A DNA stretch of 64,000 bases, from NCBI GenBank assembly GCA_902806595.1, contig CADCXC010000012.1, positions 992,001-1,056,000 of the forward strand. The letters are read 5' to 3'. The notes under the pieces are model-generated. The model worked only from the letters and a program-made list of their open reading frames with translations. It did no database searches and was not told where the DNA came from. The stretch comes from Pyrenopolyporus hunteri. Lineage: Eukaryota > Ascomycota > Sordariomycetes > Xylariales > Hypoxylaceae. How positions within the stretch are numbered: the stretch's first letter is position 1; each line of letters begins with the position of its first letter. The position numbers were made by a program, and so were the translations under genes. This document shows positions 57,610 to 64,000 of this stretch, piece by piece.

Positions 57610-58367
57610 ATGCCTCTCCCAATGCGAACTATTCGACTTATTGAACAACTCGAGCTCCATAATATCCTGCTTATTGAGTGGGAGAATGCTCTCTGGAACC
57701 GATTGGGCTGTCCAATGATTATCCGTAGCGTAAGTTGTCCAGCATCTAAATCTGCCCAACGCTAAGTCATAAGTAAGATCTTGTCTTCCTCGTTCCCCAT
57801 GAGCAGTTGTATATAGTTGAGGAACTTGCTGCTGGTATTGGCTATCACGCCGCCGATCGCGAGATTTTAACCCCAAAATATCCATCCGAAGAGTCTAACC
57901 AAAGCCTTCGATATATCATTCAAAACCCTGGCGATATTTGTTCCAGGGTTGTACTTCCGCCCCCGTCCCGGACAGGCATCTCCCCCAACGACGTCATCCA
58001 CCTTAGTGACGCCGAAAACAGCTTGGCTTGCTCGGTTCATACTATGCCTGTATCTGTTGCCTGTACTGCTCTCGTGCGTATAGCATCTCGTGAGAAACGG
58101 GGCAGTAAACTACGAATGGAAGTAATTAGTACGCTATGCGGCATTGTTGCGTACTATTTCTTTGATATGAGCTATGAAGGGGATTATTATGAGATACCGC
58201 CGGACGATCAGGAGCTATCCGAAAAGGAAGTTTTGGAAATGAGCAATGCGGTTAACAAACTTAAGTTATGGGAGATGAAGGAAGGTGAAGAATGGATCAG
58301 GGGCGAGCTAATAAAGGCTATGATAGGAGCGACATCTTATGATGACTTGCCTCGTAAGAACGATTGA
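57610..58367 (+). CDS. Orphan two-exon gene, unknown function
   Basis: Join 57610..57729 and 57807..58367 gives 226 residues. Exon 1 (MPLPMRTIRLIEQLELHNIL...) sits upstream of a GTAAGT donor. A GAGCAG acceptor 77 bp later joins without frame change to LYIVEELAAGIGYHAADREI. The protein is largely helical in appearance with no signal peptide. The mid part (SLACSVHTMPVSVACTALVRIA) is mildly hydrophobic and the C-terminus is acidic (EIPPDDQELSEKEVLEMSNA; WEMKEGEEWIRGELIKAMIG). No family is recognised. The clean splice and long frame argue for a real gene. It lies 132 bp upstream of the nucleotidyltransferase relic on the same strand. Confidence 0.6.
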
Positions 58368-58499
58368 GCCTAGCTAGGCCATTATGGTAACCCCCCCAAA
58401 AAAAACAATTCAACGTTTCTCCCGAATTATTTATTGCTTAGGTATCGTTGCTAATTTGAAATATGTGAACAGGTTGTGCCGATGTGCATGTCCTTAACA

Positions 58500-58788
58500 A
58501 TGGCCGATCAATTCGAAGCCGCAGAGACTCTAACCTTCGTATTAAGAAGTAATAATATCGGCCACGCCGTCATTGGCGGATTCGCCGTCGTTTTACTCGG
58601 CCACCATCGTAGTACTCAAGATGTTGATGTTGAAATCAACTTTGTAAGCAAACAGGAGAGACGAGCTTGTGTAGCCCTTGATAGAACAAGACAACAGATT
58701 CGCAGTCCAGCACCGTAAACTGTTATTTCCGCCGACGGACTCCGCCGATAAACTTTTGGTTGGGACCGACTTCCACACGAATATATAG
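58500..58788 (+). pseudogene. Frameshifted, truncated nucleotidyltransferase-fold gene
   Basis: From the ATG at 58500 the frame reads ADQFEAAETLTFVLRSNN and then GHAVIGGFAVVLLGHHRSTQDVDVEI. This is the GG...DxD core of stand-alone nucleotidyltransferase-fold proteins common in fungi, which usually run 200-300 residues. The frame stops at 58716-58718. A second frame, one base off, continues the family's next block (EQDNRFAVQHRKLLF) from about 58675 and stops at 58786-58788. A single-base length change near 58680 would explain the break. The 31-bp GTAAGC...GTGTAG alternative also joins the frames but is shorter than any plausible fungal intron. The C-terminal half is missing, so this is a decayed copy. 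Confidence 0.65.
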
Positions 58789-59792
58789 GTAATGATTATT
58801 GCAACTATTGGCCACTCATCACAGCGACAGCGCATTAATAAAGGAAATGGTTGTAATTAAAAGTTAATTCTGGCCAATAGGGGTGATAATATGGCCTTGA
58901 AGATCATCGTGAAGATCATCGTGAAGAGAGGCAGTGAAGTAGAAACACGTCGTTGTCATTCGTCGGTTGCTAAAGCGGCTACATAAAGCACATCGATTAC
59001 CTACCTAGATACCTAGGTAGGCAAATAGAAATTTCAGGGACTGCTTGATGTCTGAGTATGAATTCCGTCAGCTGTAATTCATATTTCTGTAAAAGGTAGG
59101 CAAATTACTAGACTATTATCGTACCTCACCTTCAGGTGGGATCCGTGAGACTGGCGACCGTAGGGAAGGCTCTCAAGCTACCTATATACGCATCTGGGGG
59201 TCAGACCACCATCCTTAACGCAAGAGGCCGCGCAGAAATTACTTGAAAAATAGGTTTACTTTGACAAAGGCTAACTAATGCTACGCATGTGTTCCCGCCC
59301 AAGTCTTAGTAGCTCAAACTTTTGAGGCAGACGATTCGCGGTCTAAATAGGCACCTTGGTAGACGTCCACTTTTTACCGTTCTGGCGCAACGCCATCGTG
59401 ACCCTCCATATAAATACAAACGGATGTCCCGTAATGCAATGGTGCTTTGCAACTCAAACTGCGTCCAAGACATCCATGAACCTTTTCTGCCAATTAGGTA
59501 CATACAATATTTCCCCTTTTGGCTTCAACCCCCAGGCCAGCCTGACCAGCAAGCGACATGCGATCTGGTATACCACGAAGGAAATTTGAAATGCCCGTGT
59601 CAAGGATATATTTAAAGTTCACAGAATATACAACAACCGTCCGACGGGCATCATGAGGGGCTGGAAATAATTTGAAATTGGTATCTCATTACATTTCGTG
59701 AATGCTGAAGGTGTAAACCCGTTTGGATATGAAATTAAAACAGTGCTCCGAAAGGGAAAAGGAATGGAGGACTCTGCCCCCAGCTCAGGCGG
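58789..59792. other. Intergenic region
   Basis: 1 kb of AT-rich DNA with a TACCTACCTAGATACCTAGGTAGG cluster at 58998-59021 and 3' flank of the disordered-protein gene. Frames at 59322-59615 lack ATG support. Nothing else seen. Confidence 0.5.
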
Positions 59793-62700
59793 TTAAATCA
59801 TGCCACCCGGTAATCCCATGCCGGGGCGCTTCCCCCCCTCGGTCACGACTCTTCTAGATGTGGGAGGGCCGATATTAACAGGGGAGGCATTGCTGGGCGA
59901 CCTCGGCTGCGGACCCGAAGAGTCGGGCCCTACAGGACGTAATCGTCTGCGCTCCGGCTTAGCATCCTCGTCTCGCTTAGCACCGGCCTCCACTTCCACA
60001 CCGTTACCGTTGCGTCGGCTCAAGTTGTCAAAGACGGCTCGGGTGCTAGAAAAGTCCTGTCTTCGTCTTGGGTTGATAGGAGGTAGAGGCGGTGCTGTCC
60101 GGCTATTGCTGCGAGATCTGTTTCGTGGGGCTTCGGATAGGGCTACGGTAGGGACCTGAGAAGTAGACATGACCAAGGTGGGATCCGAGATATCTTTGGT
60201 TTTAATCTTACGCCTCGTAGCGTCACCCGTGGGAGCGTTCTCAAACCCACGGCCCGGAGGGGCCCCTGAGCGCGGCGAAGAAACTCCAACGGGAGTTGGC
60301 GGATTCCGGGCGAATGGGGAGGGCATTGGGGAGATAGGCGAAGCTTGATTCGATTCAAGACCACGTGACGTCTGGACACGGAGACTACTGCTGGGCGCGA
60401 AGTTGGTCCGCCCTGCCTGTGTAGATCCTGGATACGGCTGTGGAGGCATGATCGAAGAGCCTTTGATATCCGTTCCGGGAAGGCCTGGGGAGCGTATTGG
60501 GGGTCGTGGCATAGATCCATTCGGACCAACCTGCAAATTCTCATGAGAAGAATCGACCATGGGCCTCGCAGGTCGGCTCTTGGACGACCCACCGTTACTA
60601 GAGTTCGAGCCGCTCCTGTCACGGTCAGTTCTCGATTGACCCCGAGTTCGAGGATGCTGAATTTCCTGTTGTAACTCCTCACTCGGTATTCGTTGTTGGT
60701 AGAATATCGGGGGCGGTTTCCGTTCACGTTCAGGCGATCTTTGCCCAGAGGGCCGTTGTCGGGTTGGCGTGGATCTTACGGAACTGGAGTCTGGGGCGGA
60801 GTCTTGAGATTGCGGCTGGTGCCTCACCTCTGCCTCTATTTCCTTCATTTTCTGTAATTCACGTTTCGCTTGCCTGAACGCCCGTAGTCCGGCGTGCGAG
60901 TCTTCGGTGCTGTTTACGTGCTCTGTCTCGTTACCCTCGGCCAATTTTGTTATCCTGGCACTCTCCTCCTTGGAAATCTCTCCGCTCGAAATTGCCGTTT
61001 GAGAGTTATTTGGAGATCCGATTCCAAGCATCTTCATTGCTTTAGACTGAGAACCCTCTCGACTACGGTCAATTAAAGAACCCCGGCTACTCTTGGGTCG
61101 TAATATGCCTAGCCCGTTCTGTCGCGGTTGCGGCTGCTGGTCTTTCCAAGAATCCGGGAGCTCGCCCGGCCTGTGTGGCGAAGATGACCGACTGTCGGTT
61201 TCGACATACGTAGTAAGTCGTTCGCGTACTCGGCGCGCCCCATCCGCAAGTTGACTAGCAAATTCGTCGAGGTCGTCGCCGGCGTTGCTATTAATACCTG
61301 TCACTGCGAAACCATCGGAGCTGGGGGCAATAGAAGATCGAGATAGAACGTCCGACATATGTTCGTTTACATCCAAGTCTAAAGTCCAGTCGCGACCTGT
61401 ATCTGGCAGGTCCCACGGGTTTACGCTTGACCCTAAACCTTGGAAGGATTCGGAACCCTCTGGGCCAGCGGGAAATCGGGACTCCAGGTCCGAACTTGCG
61501 GGCGGGGCGCCGTAAATTGACGAGGCGTTGCTATCGCCTCGTAGATGTTGGCGGACCATGCCGCTTAAACCGGCGCCAGGGGCAGGTCCTAGAGTAGGGG
61601 AATCTGCAGGCGAAACTCCCTTAGAATTTAGGGAAATGGATGAGTTATCGGCAGGGGAAGGTACGCCGTCCAAGCTAGGAGCCATTGACGACGGCGTTAG
61701 CTTGTTAGAATCTCGAAGAGCAGGGTGTTCACGGTCTGATGGGCGTCTAAGCAAGACCCGTGGAGATGCGCCAGCCTTTGGCGACGCGGCTGGGGAGCAG
61801 TCGGAGTCATTAGGATCAGCCAGAAAGGACATGGAAGGCTCATTTGAGGCGGGCCCAGTTGCTACGGTGGCGGGGGTGGCTTTGGGCCCCAAGTCTTTCC
61901 CTTGTGCTGATGATGAGCTCGATCTGTTGGTTACTGAAGACGTGTTGGGCTCGTTCCGGTGTCTCTGCGTGGGTGTTTCTCGTCCCTGTTGCCGTTGTAA
62001 CTGTCGCTGAGCATACCTAGACTCATCGTACGGTTGCGAAGGCTTCTGGAAAACGCCGAGAGCAGTAGCCTTTCCCCGGTCGTTAGGATGGATTTGGAGG
62101 ATTGAATTCTCCTCTGTCTCGCTTATCGGAGGGCTTAACGGCGGCGCTCCGCCGAAGTTTGAACGTAATTCGGTCGCGCTAGGGACACGAACGCCAAGGT
62201 CCGGAGTACCAACGGAGGAAACGGTACCAGACGGACTCGTAGACCGTAAGTTGGGGGCACTGGATTTAGCTAGAATCTTCCGATCGCTGGCGAAGCGATC
62301 CATAAAACCCGCAGCAGTAGGAGACGGGGAATTCTGCGCTAGGTCCGGTGTTCGAGTACCAAAGGTGCGTTGCCGAGCCAGAGTGTCGATGCGCGAGAGA
62401 GCTGACGACTGCTGCTCATGAAGATCGTTGTTAAGGCTAGACTCGTATAGTCTCCTTGTACGCGTCACGTTTCTTTCTACTCCAGCTGTTGAGCTTCCGG
62501 ATGGTTGCCAATCTTTTAGGGACGGGGCGCGCTGGGAAGACGTTATTGATGTTGCGGCGGTGGAATTTCTAGCTAGCGATGGTATGGATGAAGTGGTCGA
62601 AGACGTTTCTCGTTTTTGGTTATAGTTGCTGAGAACTGGAGAGTCTGCGCGAAGGACATCCACGCCCATATCGCCCGAGTCCCTCTCTCCTCCTTCGTAG

Positions 62701-63326
62701 CCCTCCTCCTCGGATTTGCGCTGCTTCTCTTCCTGCCTCCATCTCTGAAAGGCAGACAAAGCTACGTCATCATCGTACAGAGCTCGACCGCTCATTCCAC
62801 CAACACTTTTCGATGAGTTGGTACCAACTGGAATTTTGTAGATCTTCTGGCGCCCGCCGAATAAGTTATTGCCCTCAGTTGGTTTAGAACGACCCATGAC
62901 GCTGCTAGCTTTCAACGAGTCTGCATCATCCGAATGGTAAGAACCTTTCCGAGCGAAAGGGGCCGCAGCCCTAATTGACTCAACCTCGGCGATATCACCT
63001 AGACCGTGAAATCCTCCATAATCCAATCTGGACTGCCTCTTGGGAAATAAGACACTATCATCACTGGCCTTGCCGATCTTAGTGTTTGGGTCATCCTGTT
63101 CTCGTAGCATGGAGAATCGAGCGGAAAGACCGGTCATTAATAAGCTTGTGCGAAATTCATCGGTGGATGGTAAGGCCGTTGACAGGTCGATCTCAACCTT
63201 CTCGGGCTCTTGGGGTTTCTTTCCTTTCCTAAACGAGCGGAAAGGCGTGGACGACTCGGAATCCTGCGAGGGTCGAGGGGTCAAAACCTCCTCCTTCGCC
63301 TTTTTCTTAGTCCTGAAGCGATTCAT
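59793..63326 (-). CDS. Large disordered fungal protein, unknown function
   Basis: A single minus-strand exon of 1177 residues, start ATG at 63326 (N-terminus MNRFRTKKKAKEE), stop at 59793-59795. The N-terminal 200 residues are the most ordered-looking: a basic start, then STDEFRTSLLMTGLSARFSML and IYKIPVG. A charged segment (FQRWRQEEKQRKSEEEGYEGG) follows. The remainder is Ser/Pro/Arg-rich, with short helices (GLRAFRQAKRELQKMKEIEAEVRH) suggesting a small coiled coil. Many SP/TP and RxxS sites suggest phosphoregulation. It resembles long conserved fungal proteins without assigned domains; I give no function. Length, wobble bias and the absence of stops over 3.5 kb make it a certain gene. Confidence 0.85.
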   Translation of the reverse strand: MNRFRTKKKAKEEVLTPRPSQDSESSTPFRSFRKGKKPQEPEKVEIDLSTALPSTDEFRTSLLMTGLSARFSMLREQDDPNTKIGKASDDSVLFPKRQSRLDYGGFHGLGDIAEVESIRAAAPFARKGSYHSDDADSLKASSVMGRSKPTEGNNLFGGRQKIYKIPVGTNSSKSVGGMSGRALYDDDVALSAFQRWRQEEKQRKSEEEGYEGGERDSGDMGVDVLRADSPVLSNYNQKRETSSTTSSIPSLARNSTAATSITSSQRAPSLKDWQPSGSSTAGVERNVTRTRRLYESSLNNDLHEQQSSALSRIDTLARQRTFGTRTPDLAQNSPSPTAAGFMDRFASDRKILAKSSAPNLRSTSPSGTVSSVGTPDLGVRVPSATELRSNFGGAPPLSPPISETEENSILQIHPNDRGKATALGVFQKPSQPYDESRYAQRQLQRQQGRETPTQRHRNEPNTSSVTNRSSSSSAQGKDLGPKATPATVATGPASNEPSMSFLADPNDSDCSPAASPKAGASPRVLLRRPSDREHPALRDSNKLTPSSMAPSLDGVPSPADNSSISLNSKGVSPADSPTLGPAPGAGLSGMVRQHLRGDSNASSIYGAPPASSDLESRFPAGPEGSESFQGLGSSVNPWDLPDTGRDWTLDLDVNEHMSDVLSRSSIAPSSDGFAVTGINSNAGDDLDEFASQLADGARRVRERLTTYVETDSRSSSPHRPGELPDSWKDQQPQPRQNGLGILRPKSSRGSLIDRSREGSQSKAMKMLGIGSPNNSQTAISSGEISKEESARITKLAEGNETEHVNSTEDSHAGLRAFRQAKRELQKMKEIEAEVRHQPQSQDSAPDSSSVRSTPTRQRPSGQRSPERERKPPPIFYQQRIPSEELQQEIQHPRTRGQSRTDRDRSGSNSSNGGSSKSRPARPMVDSSHENLQVGPNGSMPRPPIRSPGLPGTDIKGSSIMPPQPYPGSTQAGRTNFAPSSSLRVQTSRGLESNQASPISPMPSPFARNPPTPVGVSSPRSGAPPGRGFENAPTGDATRRKIKTKDISDPTLVMSTSQVPTVALSEAPRNRSRSNSRTAPPLPPINPRRRQDFSSTRAVFDNLSRRNGNGVEVEAGAKRDEDAKPERRRLRPVGPDSSGPQPRSPSNASPVNIGPPTSRRVVTEGGKRPGMGLPGGMI

Positions 63327-64000
63327 CGTGAATTATATCGATGCTCGAAGATCTGGGTATGTGGTGAACAAAATCTCGAGATTGAACAAGGAATTGGTCC
63401 GTGATATAATGACCTGGTGCTGATCAAGTATCGGATATAGAATATTAAGGTATTATCACGCTCCGCATGTCATTGATGAAAGGAAGTGAAGCTGACGGGG
63501 AAAAGAAAAGAGGTCGGCTTCGGTTAGATTCGAATCTGGGATTTAGGACACCAAAGTCGTTCTATGTCCTGGGCGTGGAGGTCGACACAAAAGTGTAAGG
63601 TAAGTATTGTCTATGGTCGGAGAGATGGTTAGTTAAGTCAACCAGGGTGATTATCAGAGATCGTGTGGGGGACAAGGTAAAGGGGCTCGTATCAATAGTA
63701 CGGACCCAGTTGTACCCAGGGATGTGTGAACAGCTGGTTGATTGGTAGAGAGGCCAATTCGTCCGAATATGTTAAAATAACGGAAACAACCACCCCAGAA
63801 ATGGAAGATTTCATAGAGGCCTTCGAGAAGTCGTAGGGGCCCTACCTGAAGATGGAATGGCTCGCGTCGGGAGCGTTTCACAGATTGATGGGGTATGAAA
63901 ACCTGGACAATCCAAGGGAAATCAAAGCATGAATATGCGGATGAGGTGGCCGACGATCATACAACCAAACTGAGAAGACCCTGTCTCTTTCTCGGAAAGA
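63327..64000. other. Upstream region of the disordered-protein gene
   Basis: Presumed 5' UTR and promoter (minus-strand gene). It contains a perfect 12-bp palindrome AGATTCGAATCT at 63526-63537. No gene is recognised to the window end; the antisense frame 63654-63881 is unsupported. Confidence 0.5.

Noticed and set aside
58644..58674. 31-nt GTAAGC...GTGTAG interval as an intron of the nucleotidyltransferase gene
   Set aside because: It would keep the frame, but it is far below the length of every other intron here (minimum 49 bp). It would also delete residues, whereas a one-base slip keeps family spacing.
63515..63545. Second tRNA-like T-loop (GATTCGAATCT)
   Set aside because: The stem does not pair in tRNA geometry; it is a simple 12-bp palindrome instead.
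1..64000. CRISPR array, rRNA operon, intact transposase or reverse transcriptase, PKS/NRPS/terpene synthase
   Set aside because: None of their hallmarks was found on either strand. CRISPR is also not expected in a fungal nuclear genome.

Overview
The window reads as nuclear DNA of a filamentous ascomycete (Pezizomycotina). The evidence is short spliceosomal introns (mostly 49-160 bp, GTRNGY donors, CTAAC/CTGAC branch sites, TAG/CAG acceptors), fungus-specific protein families (a PTH11/SAT4-type seven-helix protein, a PDR-type ABC transporter, a GH30 beta-1,6-glucanase, an amadoriase-like flavoprotein) and gene-free DNA sprinkled with the short palindromic word TAGGTACCTA. A Sordariomycete is my best guess from family resemblance and this repeat word, but the sequence alone does not prove it. 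No CRISPR array, rRNA, convincing tRNA or intact transposon was seen.

I find 16 gene models that I can support, plus one broken gene. Splice sites were chosen so that each joined frame closes exactly and matches the protein family. Left to right: a 5'-truncated fructosyl-amino-acid oxidase (+, 1-1600); a PTH11-like receptor with five exons (+, 2703-4022); an unrecognised Cys-rich, possibly F-box protein (+, about 4759-5712); a PaxM-like FAD monooxygenase (-, 6255-7673); a 6.5-kb gene desert with ORF relics; a large BTB-fold protein (+, 14160-16769); an APC-superfamily permease (+, 18647-20562); a TMEM135-like membrane protein (+, 22285-24198); a small protein with a mitochondrial-type presequence (+, 25141-25707); and a secreted GH30 glucanase (+, 27619-29131).

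From about 29.8 to 56.7 kb the content is mostly accessory metabolism. A flavin-containing monooxygenase (-, 29787-31839) and an intronless adenylate-forming ligase of bacterial flavour (+, 33250-34761) are divergently transcribed. After a second, 7.7-kb gene desert come a complete PDR-type drug efflux pump (+, 42472-47187), a four-helix membrane protein whose second exon is easy to miss (-, 49397-50303), an MDR-family oxidoreductase (+, 53254-54183) and a secreted sorbosone-dehydrogenase-like beta-propeller (-, 55073-56746). The right end holds an orphan two-exon gene (+, 57610-58367), a frameshifted nucleotidyltransferase-fold relic (+, 58500-58788) and a 1177-residue disordered fungal protein (-, 59793-63326).

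Functionally, the FMO, ligase, PDR pump and MDR reductase could act on one small molecule. No PKS, NRPS, terpene synthase or pathway transcription factor is present, so this is a co-localisation hypothesis and not an established cluster. The most rewarding items to follow up are the divergent FMO/ligase pair, the decayed nucleotidyltransferase beside an orphan gene, the GC-rich double hairpin at 8.35 kb, and the stop-free introns of 3n length in two genes.
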